Assembly (NCBI GenBank): GCA_038144955.1
Contig: JAYQOT010000003.1
Coordinates: 1-64,000 of the forward strand
Source of the DNA: Ga0077527 sp038144955
GTDB lineage: Bacteria > Pseudomonadota > Gammaproteobacteria > Burkholderiales > SG8-41
Length of the DNA stretch: 64,000 bases
Reading direction: 5' to 3'
Of the stretch, positions 7,663 to 19,203 are shown in pieces (within the stretch, counting starts at the first letter, position 1; each line of letters starts with the position of its first letter). The notes beneath the pieces were generated by a model. It was not told the origin of the DNA. It searched no databases and saw only the letters and a list, made by a program, of their open reading frames with translations. A program made the translations under genes and the position numbers.

Positions 7663-8541
7663 ATGCCTTCCGCCTTCAACACCGTTGCACTGATCGGCAA
7701 ATACAACTCTCCGGAGATCGCCGGTCCGGTGCTGCAGCTCGCACGTTTTCTGGAAAAGCGTGACGTCCGGGTGCTGATTGACCGCCTGACCGCGGCGCAT
7801 ATTCCGGATTGTCCCTACTCGGTGCTGCGGCTGGAGGACCTGGGGCGGGAAGCCGACCTGGCCGTAGTGCTTGGCGGCGACGGCACCATGCTCAACATCG
7901 CGCGCACCTTCGCCCCCTACGAGGTGGAACTGGTAGGGGTCAACCAGGGGCGCCTGGGATTCCTTACCGACATTTCCCTCGACACCATGTTCGAGACGAT
8001 CACCGCGATCCTGGACGGCCAGTACGTGACCGAGGAGCGCATGCTGCTTTCCGCCGAGGTGTGGAGCGGCAACGGTGAACAGGAACGTGTATTCGAGGTG
8101 CTCGCTTTCAACGATGTGGTGGTCGCCAAGGGTTTTGCCGGCGGCCTGGTCGAGATCGAGGTTCGCGTCGATGGCCAGTTCATCTACAACCAGCGTTCCG
8201 ACGGACTGATTGTGGCGACGCCGACCGGTTCCACCGCCTATGCGCTGTCGTCGGGCGGACCGATCGTGCACCCGTCGCTGTCGGTGATTACCCTGGTGCC
8301 GGTTTCACCGCATACCTTGTCCAATCGCCCGATCGTCCTCAGCGGGGACTGCACAGTGGAGATCATCGTGCGCAGTGCGGATGATCCGCGTGCGCATTTC
8401 GACAGCCATTCGCATTTTGACCTGCGTGAAGGTGATCGGGTTGCGGTGAAGCGTTATCCGCACAAGATCAAGCTGCTGCATCCGGTCGGCCACAGTTATT
8501 ACGCGATGCTGCGTGAGAAGCTTCACTGGAATCGGGACTGA
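7663..8541 (+). CDS. nadK: NAD kinase
   Basis: Phosphorylates NAD to NADP in the cytosol. The 292-residue protein has the catalytic GGDGTML motif at about residues 69-75, the NQGRLGFLTDI segment near 97, and the PTGSTAYALSSGGPIVHP signature near 187. These cover the whole NAD-kinase fold, and the length matches E. coli NadK (292). It diverges from hrcA, with 120 bp between the two starts; recN follows 170 bp downstream on the same strand. Confidence 0.96.
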   Translation: MPSAFNTVALIGKYNSPEIAGPVLQLARFLEKRDVRVLIDRLTAAHIPDCPYSVLRLEDLGREADLAVVLGGDGTMLNIARTFAPYEVELVGVNQGRLGFLTDISLDTMFETITAILDGQYVTEERMLLSAEVWSGNGEQERVFEVLAFNDVVVAKGFAGGLVEIEVRVDGQFIYNQRSDGLIVATPTGSTAYALSSGGPIVHPSLSVITLVPVSPHTLSNRPIVLSGDCTVEIIVRSADDPRAHFDSHSHFDLREGDRVAVKRYPHKIKLLHPVGHSYYAMLREKLHWNRD

Positions 8542-8711
8542 TCCTCAAAATCCCTGTGCTTGAAATGAATTCGTTGCGCGCGGAGTTTATCCCGGTGTTT
8601 CCCCCGGGATTCCTCCTCGCCTTGCCCTCGTGTAATGTCTCGTCGAAGCCTCGCGCGCTCCTTGTCCTGCCTGCGCTCGGACAATTTTGAGAAGGGTTCA
8701 GCGATAACAAT

Positions 8712-10370
8712 ATGCTCGTTCGTCTCGTCATCCAGGATTTCGTCATTGTCGAGCGCCTCGAACTCGAGTTCGGCTCCGGCTTCACGGTCTTGACCGGCGA
8801 GACGGGCGCGGGCAAATCCATATTGATTGATGCACTGGCGCTGACGCTGGGAGAACGTGCGGAAGCCATCGCAGTGCGGCAGGGCGCGAGCAAGGCGGAT
8901 ATCACTGCCGAGTTTGCAGTCGACGGCAACCAGCCGCTGCGGACCTGGCTCGATGCCAGCGATCTTGCCGGCGACGAAGGCGTTTGCCTGTTGCGCCGGG
9001 TCATCGAATCTTCAGGGCGTTCGCGCGGTTTCATCAACGGCCATCCGGCAACCGCTGCGCAGCTGCGGGAAGCCGGCGATTTCCTCGTAGATATCCACGG
9101 CCAGCACCAGCACCAGTCGTTGAGCCGGCCCGGGACGCAGCGCGCGCTGACCGATGGTTACGGCGGTCTTGAGGCGCAGGCGGTGCAGGTTGCTGACCTG
9201 TGGCGGACGTGGCAGCGGCGGCGCGAGGAGCGGCTTGCGTTCGAAGGCAATGCCGCCGCCATTTCCGCGGAGCGCGAACGGCTGGAATGGCAGTTGCAGG
9301 ATCTTGATGCGCTGAAGCCCGTTCCGGGGGAATGGGCTGCGGTGGGTGCCGAGCATGCCCGTCTCGCCCATGCGGCCAGCCTGATCGAGGCGGCGCAGTC
9401 CGGCGTGGAAATGCTGTCCGAGGGGGAGGGGGCCGCACTGGAACAGTTGAACGCGGTCATTGCCCGGCTGCAACCGCTGCTGCAGCACGATATGCGGTTG
9501 AAGGACATTCTCGATGCGCTGGAACCGGCGCAGATTCAACTGCAGGAGGGAGTCAGTGCGCTGCGTCGTTACGGCGAACGCACTGATCTTGATCCGCAGC
9601 GCCTGAAAGAAGTGGAGCAGCGTCTTGATGCTCTGCACAGTGCGGCGCGCAAGTACCGGGTTGACCCCGAGGCGTTGCCGGAACTCATTGAGCATGTCCG
9701 CGAACGCCTGGCAGAGCTCGCTGCCGGTGGTGATCCGCAGACGCTGCGCAGGCGCGAAGCGGAAGCCGAGGCTGCTTATACAGAGGCGGCGAAGAAACTG
9801 ACAGCTGGAAGAAAAAAGGCTGCAAAGAAGCTGGGTGAAGCGGTAACGGCTGCGATGCAGGACCTGGCGATGCAGGGCGGACGGTTCGAAGTGGCGCTGG
9901 AGGCGGTGGAGACACCCGCGGCGTACGGGCTCGAGCAGATCGAGTTCCGGGTGGCTCCGCACAAGGGCATGACGCCGCAGCCGCTGGCCAAGACCGCTTC
10001 CGGAGGCGAACTGTCGCGGCTCTCGCTGGTGATCCAGACGGTATTAAGCCGCCTGGCACAGGTGCCGACGCTGATTTTCGACGAGGTGGATGCCGGCATC
10101 GGCGGCCGCGTGGCCGAAATCGTCGGCCGCATGCTCAAGGCGCTGGGGGCAAAACACCAGGTGATGTGCATCACCCACCTGCCGCAGGTGGCAGCCGCAG
10201 CGGACCGGCAATGGCGGGTGAGCAAATCCGCAGCTCGCGGCAAGACCACTTCCACCGTGGAGGCACTGGAAGCCCGTGCGCGGGTCGAGGAAATCGCGCG
10301 CATGCTCGGCGGCGTGAAAATCACCGATACCACGCGCAAGCACGCGGCCGAACTGCTCGGCGGGAAATAA
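8712..10370 (+). CDS. recN: DNA repair protein RecN
   Basis: An SMC-like ATPase that helps process double-strand breaks in RecA-mediated repair. The 552-residue protein has an N-terminal head with Walker A GETGAGKS near residue 30, a Q-loop region (VDIHGQHQHQSL) near 130, a central coiled coil of about 200 residues, and a C-terminal head with the ABC signature TASGGELSRLSL and Walker B LIFDEVDAGIGG near 455. I found no convincing LexA box (CTGT-N8-ACAG) in the 170 bp upstream, although recN is SOS-controlled in many bacteria. It converges with fur. Confidence 0.96.
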   Translation: MLVRLVIQDFVIVERLELEFGSGFTVLTGETGAGKSILIDALALTLGERAEAIAVRQGASKADITAEFAVDGNQPLRTWLDASDLAGDEGVCLLRRVIESSGRSRGFINGHPATAAQLREAGDFLVDIHGQHQHQSLSRPGTQRALTDGYGGLEAQAVQVADLWRTWQRRREERLAFEGNAAAISAERERLEWQLQDLDALKPVPGEWAAVGAEHARLAHAASLIEAAQSGVEMLSEGEGAALEQLNAVIARLQPLLQHDMRLKDILDALEPAQIQLQEGVSALRRYGERTDLDPQRLKEVEQRLDALHSAARKYRVDPEALPELIEHVRERLAELAAGGDPQTLRRREAEAEAAYTEAAKKLTAGRKKAAKKLGEAVTAAMQDLAMQGGRFEVALEAVETPAAYGLEQIEFRVAPHKGMTPQPLAKTASGGELSRLSLVIQTVLSRLAQVPTLIFDEVDAGIGGRVAEIVGRMLKALGAKHQVMCITHLPQVAAAADRQWRVSKSAARGKTTSTVEALEARARVEEIARMLGGVKITDTTRKHAAELLGGK

Positions 10371-10407
10371 CGGTCGGGGAGTCAGGCGGGCTGCCCGCTG
10401 GATCCGG

Positions 10408-10839
10408 TCAGGCCCGGTTCTTGTGCGGACAGTTGTTCTTCAGGCAATCGGCGTAGATGTGCAGCGAATGATCGTGGATGCGGAAGCCGCGTTCCTTGGC
10501 GATCTTTTCCTGCCGTTTTTCGATTTCCGGGTCGTAAAATTCCTCGACATGACCGCACTGGACGCAGACCAGGTGATCGTGATGGTTGCCCTGGTTGAGT
10601 TCGTACACTGCCTTGCCGGATTCGAAATGATGGCGCATCAGCAGTCCGGCCTGCTCGAACTGGGTCAACACCCTGTAAACCGTGGCAAGCCCGGTATCCG
10701 TTCCTTCCTCGACCAGTTTTTTGTAGACGTCTTCGGCAGAAAGATGGCGGATATCGCTTTTCTCGAACAATTCGAGAATGCGCAGGCGCGGCAACGTGGC
10801 CTTGAGGCCGATGGTTTTCAGGTCGTCCGGAGAGCTCAT
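10408..10839 (-). CDS. fur: Ferric uptake regulator Fur
   Basis: The Fe2+-sensing repressor of iron uptake genes. The 143-residue protein has the N-terminal winged helix (LSAEDVYKKL through ATVYRVLTQFEQAGLL, about residues 33-72), the HHDHLVCVQCGHVEEF metal site near 90, and a second CxxxxC-type zinc site close to the C-terminus (ADCLKNNCPH). It diverges from bamE with 100 bp between starts, a classic fur-bamE arrangement. No clear Fur box was identified in that gap. Confidence 0.96.
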   Translation of the reverse strand: MSSPDDLKTIGLKATLPRLRILELFEKSDIRHLSAEDVYKKLVEEGTDTGLATVYRVLTQFEQAGLLMRHHFESGKAVYELNQGNHHDHLVCVQCGHVEEFYDPEIEKRQEKIAKERGFRIHDHSLHIYADCLKNNCPHKNRA

Positions 10840-10939
10840 GCTGGTCGTGCCGGTCGGTGCGCCTTTCGCAGGTCAATTCGGCTATGATACCAACAAAGAT
10901 ATCTTGATTGCCCCTTGCGAGCCGGGCGCCTTAAATCCA

Positions 10940-11305
10940 ATGAAAAAGCTGCTGATCATCGTTTTGTTGCTGCCGGGCTGCAGTTACGTTCCTGCAATTC
11001 CCACGCTGGCTCCGTACAAGATCGACATCCAGCAGGGCAATTACGTGACCCAGGACATGGTGGCCAAGCTGAAGCCCGGCATGTCGCGCAGCCAGGTGCG
11101 TTTCGCGCTGGGTACGCCGCTGGTTGCCGACCCTTTCCATGCAGACCGTTGGGATTACGTCTATATGCTGCACAAGAAAGGCGATCTCGTTGAGCAGCGT
11201 CTGGTCACGGTATTGTTCAAGGGCGACCAGCTCGAAAGGATAGAGGGCGATGTGGTGCCGGGCCCTGCCAATCCAGCATCACCTGCTGCGCAGGAGAAGA
11301 AATGA
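10940..11305 (+). CDS. bamE: BamE (SmpA/OmlA) lipoprotein of the outer-membrane assembly complex
   Basis: A lipoprotein subunit of the BAM complex that inserts beta-barrel proteins into the outer membrane. I choose the ATG at 10940, which opens with MKKLLIIVLLLPGC, a lipoprotein signal with lipobox LPGC. The mature part has the SmpA/OmlA core KLKPGMSRSQVRFALGTPL and the DRWDYVY segment, and the total of 121 residues is typical. The frame further upstream overlaps the fur promoter region and is not used. The stop overlaps dapB by 4 bp, so the two are translationally coupled. Confidence 0.93.
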   Translation: MKKLLIIVLLLPGCSYVPAIPTLAPYKIDIQQGNYVTQDMVAKLKPGMSRSQVRFALGTPLVADPFHADRWDYVYMLHKKGDLVEQRLVTVLFKGDQLERIEGDVVPGPANPASPAAQEKK

Positions 11306-12123
11306 CTGCGACCGGAGTGACACGCATCGCCATCGCCGGCAGCAGTGGCCGCATGGGGCGCATGCTGCTTGAAGCCGTTGGCAACGATGCGCGTGCCCGG
11401 TTGGCGGCTGCGCTGGAAATCGCGGGCAATCCGCTGGTCGGCCGCGATGCCGGGGAACTCCACGGCGCTTCACGTGGCGTGAAGCTCAGTGATGACCCGG
11501 AACGGGCGCTGTCCGGCGCTGACGTGCTGATCGATTTCACCCGGCCCGAGGGTACGCTGCACCATGTCGCAGTCTGTCGCAAGCTCAAGGTGCGGATGGT
11601 GATCGGCACGACTGGATTTGACGAGGCCGGCAAAAATACGATTGCCGAAGCTGCGCGCGACATCGGCATAGTGTTCGCGCCAAACATGAGCGTCGGGGTC
11701 AACGTCACGCTGAAACTGCTGGAGATGGCGGCCAAAGCCATGGGCGCTGACCATGACATCGAGATCATCGAGGCGCATCACAAACACAAGGTCGATGCAC
11801 CGTCGGGCACCGCGCTGAAGATGGGCGAAGTGATTGCCGGCGCGCTCGGGCGCAACCTCAAGGACTGCGGCGTATTCGCCCGCGAGGGTGTCACCGGGGA
11901 ACGCAAGCCCGGCACCATCGGCTTTGCCACGATACGCGGCGGGGACATCGTCGGCGATCACACCGCCATGTTTGCCGGTACCGGCGAGCGCGTTGAAATT
12001 ACCCACCGTTCCAACAGTCGGGCCAACTACGCCCTGGGTGCGCTTCGCGCCGCACATTTCCTGATGACGAAGCCCGCCGGGCAGTTCGACATGTGGGACG
12101 TGCTTGATCTTAAAAGAAAATAA
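11302..12123 (+). CDS. dapB: 4-hydroxy-tetrahydrodipicolinate reductase
   Basis: Second committed step of lysine and diaminopimelate synthesis: reduces hydroxytetrahydrodipicolinate with NAD(P)H. The 273-residue protein shows the nucleotide-binding GSSGRMGR near residue 13, the catalytic EAHHKHKVDAPSGTAL motif near 155-170 with the His pair and Lys, and a C-terminal dimerisation region. The length equals E. coli DapB. The start overlaps the bamE stop in ATGA. dapA lies elsewhere in the window at 28782. Confidence 0.97.
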   Translation: MTATGVTRIAIAGSSGRMGRMLLEAVGNDARARLAAALEIAGNPLVGRDAGELHGASRGVKLSDDPERALSGADVLIDFTRPEGTLHHVAVCRKLKVRMVIGTTGFDEAGKNTIAEAARDIGIVFAPNMSVGVNVTLKLLEMAAKAMGADHDIEIIEAHHKHKVDAPSGTALKMGEVIAGALGRNLKDCGVFAREGVTGERKPGTIGFATIRGGDIVGDHTAMFAGTGERVEITHRSNSRANYALGALRAAHFLMTKPAGQFDMWDVLDLKRK

Positions 12124-12144
12124 AATCAACAGGTTATAAAAACC

Positions 12145-12915
12145 GTGAAAAGGCTGTCGCAAGCCGCAGTTGTCACCATCCTCTTCGCAGTGATGGGCGT
12201 TGCTGCAGCCGCCGGAATCACGGTGCGTGACGTCAGCTACCGCAACGGCGACATCGAGGTCGGCGCCAAACTCTATCTGCCCGAAGGCCGCGCGCCGCAT
12301 CCCGCGGTGCTTTATGTTCATGCCCGCCGCGGCTGGGATCTCGAGGCCGACGCCCAGGTGCGGCGTATCGTCGCCCGCGGCATTGCGGTAATTGCGCCGG
12401 ACTATCACAGTCCGCGCTTCATCACGGCGTGGCCCATCGAACACGATCCGGCTACCGAAAAGGATGTCGAACTGGCGATCGACGCGCTGAAGAAAATCCC
12501 GGAGGTTCGATCTGACCGCATCTGCGTAGTCGGCTTCTCGCGCGGCGGCTACCATGCCGTGCTGCTTGCGGCGCGCCGTAGCGAAGTTGCCTGCATCGTG
12601 ACTTATTACGGGCACATGGTAAATCCGAATGCCCCGGAGCCGGTCCAGGTCTACCGCTATGCGCCTGAAATTGAAAAAATCAGCGTGCCAGTGATGTTCA
12701 TCGTCGGCGACGAGGAGCAGGAACTGCGCCGCACCGGCATCCGCCGTGCCTATTACGCACTGCTCAAGCGTGGCGTGCCGGTGGAAATGCTGATGTATCC
12801 CCATGCGCGCCGTGCTTTCGATTTCCGCCAGGATCAGCGCGAGGAGGAGAAAATGGCGACCGAAGATGCGGCAAAACGGGCCTCTGAGTTCATCCGGCGT
12901 GCTCTGAACCGATGA
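12145..12915 (+). CDS. Secreted dienelactone-hydrolase-like alpha/beta hydrolase
   Basis: A 256-residue protein with an N-terminal signal peptide (hydrophobic core about residues 8-22, probable cleavage after an AAA segment), hence periplasmic. The rest is a dienelactone-hydrolase-type fold: YVHARRGWD near 53, the nucleophile elbow VGFSRGGYH with Ser at about 134, the acid in FIVGDEEQE, and a C-terminal His in PHARRAFDF. The start is a GTG at 12145, 22 bp after dapB, so it may share the bamE-dapB transcript. The substrate is unknown. The serine elbow GFSRG differs from the cysteine of true dienelactone hydrolase. Confidence 0.75.
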   Translation: MKRLSQAAVVTILFAVMGVAAAAGITVRDVSYRNGDIEVGAKLYLPEGRAPHPAVLYVHARRGWDLEADAQVRRIVARGIAVIAPDYHSPRFITAWPIEHDPATEKDVELAIDALKKIPEVRSDRICVVGFSRGGYHAVLLAARRSEVACIVTYYGHMVNPNAPEPVQVYRYAPEIEKISVPVMFIVGDEEQELRRTGIRRAYYALLKRGVPVEMLMYPHARRAFDFRQDQREEEKMATEDAAKRASEFIRRALNR

Positions 12916-12941
12916 TTTGGCCTCAAATTTCGGTCAAGGGT

Positions 12942-13013
12942 TTGTCGCGGTAGCGCCTCTCGCGTATAATTCTTTCTCCAAGAACAGCGGGACGGGCTGC
13001 AATCCGTCCCGCT
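12942..13013 (+). promoter_or_regulatory. carAB promoter and leader hairpin
   Basis: TTGTCG (12942-12947), a 17-base spacer, then a perfect TATAAT (12965-12970). Beyond the predicted start lies a 10-bp hairpin AGCGGGACGG/CCGTCCCGCT (12986-12995 with 13004-13013). It has no U-tract after it, so it is a structured leader, not a terminator. carA starts at 13049. Confidence 0.65.
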
Positions 13014-13048
13014 TGTCGTATCAAACCCAATAAAATCAGGAGCTTGTC

Positions 13049-14192
13049 GTGTCCTCGCGTACGCCTGCCATTCTTGTACTGAAGGATGGCACGGTATTTC
13101 GAGGCGTCTCGATAGGTGCTGAGGGCCTGGTTGCCGGGGAAGTGGTGTTCAACACCGCGATGACCGGATATCAGGAAATCCTTACCGACCCCTCGTACTG
13201 CCGGCAGATCGTCACTCTGACCTATCCGCATATCGGCAACACCGGCGCCAATCCTGAAGACGTCGAATCTGAAAAGATCCAGGCTGCCGGACTGGTGATC
13301 CGCGACCTGCCGCTGCAGGTTTCGAATTTCCGTTCCACCCAGGCGCTGGACGATTACCTGCGCGCCGGCAAGGTGGTGGCGATCGCGGGCATCGACACCC
13401 GCAAACTTACGCGCTTGCTGCGCGACAAGGGTGCGCAGGACGGCTGCATCATGGCCGGCAAAATCGATGAAAAGGCCGCACTGAAGGCGGCCAGGGAATT
13501 TCCTGGACTCGTCGGCATGGACCTGGCGAAAGTTGTGTCCTGCGCGAAACCCTACGAAACCGATGAGTCGGTGTGGGCGCTCGGTTCCGGCTACGGCAAA
13601 CGCGGCGAAACGAAATTCCATGTCGTTGCCTATGACTTCGGTGTCAAGCGCAACATCCTGCGCATGCTTGTCGCACGCGGCAGCAAATTGACTGTGGTGC
13701 CGGCGCAGACGCCCGCGGCCGAGGTGATGAAACTCAATCCCGACGGCGTGTTCCTGTCCAACGGTCCCGGCGATCCCGAGCCCTGCGACTACGCGATTCG
13801 CTCCATCCGCGAACTGCTCGGGATGGGCGTGCCGCTGTTCGGCATCTGCCTCGGTCACCAGTTGCTGGCGCTGGCCTGCGGCGCGAAAACGCTGAAAATG
13901 AAATTCGGTCACCATGGTGCCAATCACCCGGTCCAGGATCTCGACACTAAACGGGTAATGATCACCAGTCAGAACCACGGCTTTGCGGTGGACGCCAAAA
14001 CACTGCCGGCCAACGCACGGGTGACTCACGTTTCACTGTTTGACGGCAGCCTGCAGGGCTTTGCACTGACCGACAAACCCGCATTCTGTTTCCAGGGCCA
14101 TCCGGAGGCCAGTCCGGGCCCGCATGATGTCGATTACCTGTTCGACCGGTTCATCGGATTGATGGACAAGAAAAAAGCCGGGACGGTGCGCC

Positions 14193-14200
<8 letters not shown>
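13049..14200 (+). CDS. carA: Carbamoyl-phosphate synthase small subunit (glutaminase)
   Basis: Hydrolyses glutamine and passes ammonia to CarB for carbamoyl phosphate, the precursor of pyrimidines and arginine. The 383-residue protein has the CarA N-terminal domain (FNTAMTGYQEILTDPSY near 33) and a class I amidotransferase domain with the nucleophile in FGICLGHQLLAL near 270 and the catalytic His/Glu in FQGHPEASPGPHD near 350. The start is GTG, with AGGAG six bases upstream. The coding end overlaps carB by 8 bp, indicating coupling. The promoter and a leader hairpin lie at 12942-13013. Confidence 0.97.
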
Positions 14201-17414
<3,214 letters not shown>

Positions 17415-17493
17415 GTTCAAGGCGGCACATGGTGCCGCTGTCCGGTGGCTCGACAATATTTTCAGGTTAATACGGAAGATGGGGGGATAACCC

Positions 17494-17970
17494 ATGAATG
17501 CGAAAACTCCATTGACGGTCAAAGGCGCTGAACTGCTGCGCGCCGAGCTTCACGAATTGAAGACGGTGCAGCGACCGGCGATCATCAACGCCATTGCGGA
17601 GGCGCGTTCCCACGGGGATCTTTCTGAAAACGCTGAATATTCGGCGGCCAAGGAACGGCAGAGCTTTATCGAAGGCCGCATCGCCGAACTTGAATCGAAA
17701 ATCTCGAATGCGCAGATCATCGACCCTGCGACGATCGATACTGATGGTCGTTGCGTATTCGGCGCTACGGTGGATCTTGAGGAAGAGGGCGGTGCTGCTG
17801 TGACTTACCAGATCGTCGGGGACGACGAGGCTGACATCAAGCAGGGCAAGATATCCATCAGTTCCCCGATCGCGCGTGCGCTGATCGGCAAGTACGCAGG
17901 CGATGTTGCTGAAGTCCAGGCCCCCGGGGGGCTGCGAGAATACGAGATTATCGACGTCCGTTACGTGTAG
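17494..17970 (+). CDS. greA: Transcription elongation factor GreA
   Basis: Binds in the RNA polymerase secondary channel and stimulates cleavage of backtracked RNA. The 158-residue protein shows the N-terminal coiled coil with the acidic tip region (HGDLSENAEYSAAKERQ near residue 40, carrying the conserved D-E pair) and the C-terminal FKBP-like domain ending in YEIIDVRYV. The length is the family standard. It lies downstream of carB, as in many betaproteobacteria, with a GGGGG-type ribosome site before the ATG. It converges with yhbY. Confidence 0.97.
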   Translation: MNAKTPLTVKGAELLRAELHELKTVQRPAIINAIAEARSHGDLSENAEYSAAKERQSFIEGRIAELESKISNAQIIDPATIDTDGRCVFGATVDLEEEGGAAVTYQIVGDDEADIKQGKISISSPIARALIGKYAGDVAEVQAPGGLREYEIIDVRYV

Positions 17971-18050
17971 TCTGGACTTGGTACGAAGAAGCCCCCAAGA
18001 CAGGGGTTTGCGTGTGTTGCCTTCCTGTCAGGCCGGCGGGTAACTGCCGG

Positions 18051-18440
18051 TTAAGATCCCTGATAACTGCGTTTGGTGCGACGTGGTTCCCTGCGCGGCG
18101 CGGAACGTTTTCCGTTCTTCGGTTTCCCTGAGGTTTTGATCTGCGAAGGCGAGGAATCCGGATCTGCGTCGGGACGTGGCCGGTAGACGACGAGGATTTT
18201 TCCGATATGCTGCACGGGCGCCGCGTCGAGTTGATTGCAGACGGTATTGATGAGACTTTCGCGTGCTCCACGGTCGTCGCCAAGCACGCGTATCTTGATC
18301 AGTTCGTGGCTTTTGAGAATGGCGTCGATTTCGCGTGAGACTGCGGGTGTAAGCCCGGCATCACCGATCATCACGACGGGTTGCAGGTGGTGGGCGCGTG
18401 CGCGCAGCGCACGGCGTTCGGCAGGTGTCAGGTTCAGCAT
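18051..18440 (-). CDS. yhbY: YhbY-family (CRM domain) RNA-binding protein
   Basis: A small CRM-domain protein associated with pre-50S ribosomes. The ATG at 18438-18440 gives 129 residues starting MLNLTPAERRALRARAH. The CRM core with the GDAGLTPAVSREIDAIL segment and LIKIRVLGDDRG covers about residues 1-95. A basic disordered tail of about 35 residues follows (PKNGKRSAPRREPRRTKR), longer than in E. coli and probably RNA-binding. The longer upstream frame is not used because it crosses the divergent rlmE promoter. Confidence 0.92.
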   Translation of the reverse strand: MLNLTPAERRALRARAHHLQPVVMIGDAGLTPAVSREIDAILKSHELIKIRVLGDDRGARESLINTVCNQLDAAPVQHIGKILVVYRPRPDADPDSSPSQIKTSGKPKNGKRSAPRREPRRTKRSYQGS

Positions 18441-18480
18441 GGTGCGAAGTTTAACAGGGCACGGCGATTGATCGACGGTT

Positions 18481-19107
18481 ATGGCCAAGAACAAATCCAG
18501 CAAAGCTTGGATGCACGAGCATGTCACAGATCCCTATGTACGGCGGGCGCAGTCCGAGGGCATGCGTTCGCGGGCGGCTTACAAGCTGCAGCAACTGGCC
18601 GAACGCGATCATCTGCTGAAACAGGGACTTACCGTGATCGATCTGGGAGCTGCGCCAGGTGGGTGGTCACAGGTGGCGAGGCAGGCCGTTGGAGACTCGG
18701 GGCGGGTAATTGCCGTCGATCTGCTGGAAATGCAGCCGGTTGCCGGTGTCGAATTCATCCGCGGCGATTTTGGCGAGGACCCGGTACTCAAGGCGCTGGA
18801 AGACATGCTGGGTGGGCAAGGGGTGGATCTTGTGTTGTCGGATATGGCCCCCAATATCTCAGGGGTTGCTGCCGTGGATCAGGCACGCAGCGTCGGATTG
18901 GCGGAGCTGGCACTGGATTTTGCAGTCAACCACCTGAAACCGAAGGGGAATTTTCTGGTCAAAGTGTTTCAGGGCTCGGGGTTCGATGCGCTGGTTGCCG
19001 AAGTCAGGCGGCGGTTTGTGCAGGTGCTGATCCGCAAACCCGAAGCCTCGCGCAGCCGTTCGAACGAGGTTTACGTGGTTGCCAAGGGTCTGAAAACCGG
19101 GAAATAG
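18481..19107 (+). CDS. rlmE: 23S rRNA 2'-O-ribose methyltransferase RlmE (FtsJ)
   Basis: Methylates the 2'-OH of U2552 in 23S rRNA within the 50S subunit, using S-adenosylmethionine. The 208-residue protein has the SAM-binding motif VIDLGAAPGGWSQVA near residue 53, the catalytic K-D-K-E tetrad region (ARQSEG/RAAYKL near 32, SDMAPNISG near 122, LVKVFQG near 160), and the usual length. It diverges from yhbY by 40 bp and precedes ftsH, the classic rlmE-ftsH pair. Confidence 0.96.
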   Translation: MAKNKSSKAWMHEHVTDPYVRRAQSEGMRSRAAYKLQQLAERDHLLKQGLTVIDLGAAPGGWSQVARQAVGDSGRVIAVDLLEMQPVAGVEFIRGDFGEDPVLKALEDMLGGQGVDLVLSDMAPNISGVAAVDQARSVGLAELALDFAVNHLKPKGNFLVKVFQGSGFDALVAEVRRRFVQVLIRKPEASRSRSNEVYVVAKGLKTGK

Positions 19108-19147
19108 CCGGGTTTCCGGGCTGCGATAATGGGTAAAAACGTCTAGA

Positions 19148-19175
19148 ATTGAAATACTTAGATTCATGCGCATCT
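19148..19175 (+). promoter_or_regulatory. Possible sigma-32-type promoter of ftsH
   Basis: ATTGAAA (19148-19154), a 13-base spacer, then GCGCATCT (19168-19175), against CTTGAAA-N11-15-CCCCATNT. The spacer equals that of the dnaK promoter in this window, and ftsH is heat-shock controlled in E. coli. The -10 half is weak. Confidence 0.45.
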
Positions 19176-19203
19176 GCTTGCCGGTGCGCGACAAGGAGTG
19201 ATT

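Noticed and set aside
10896..10905. AAGATATCTT palindrome in the fur-bamE gap as a Fur box
   Set aside because: It lacks the GATAAT-repeat pattern of Fur boxes; 10-bp palindromes are common by chance.
11470..12804. 444-codon open frame on the minus strand across dapB and the hydrolase gene
   Set aside because: It spans two well-supported plus-strand genes and shows no protein family features.
12986..13013. 10-bp hairpin before carA as a terminator or attenuator
   Set aside because: No U-tract follows and no leader peptide or alternative pairing is evident, so I list it only as a structured leader.
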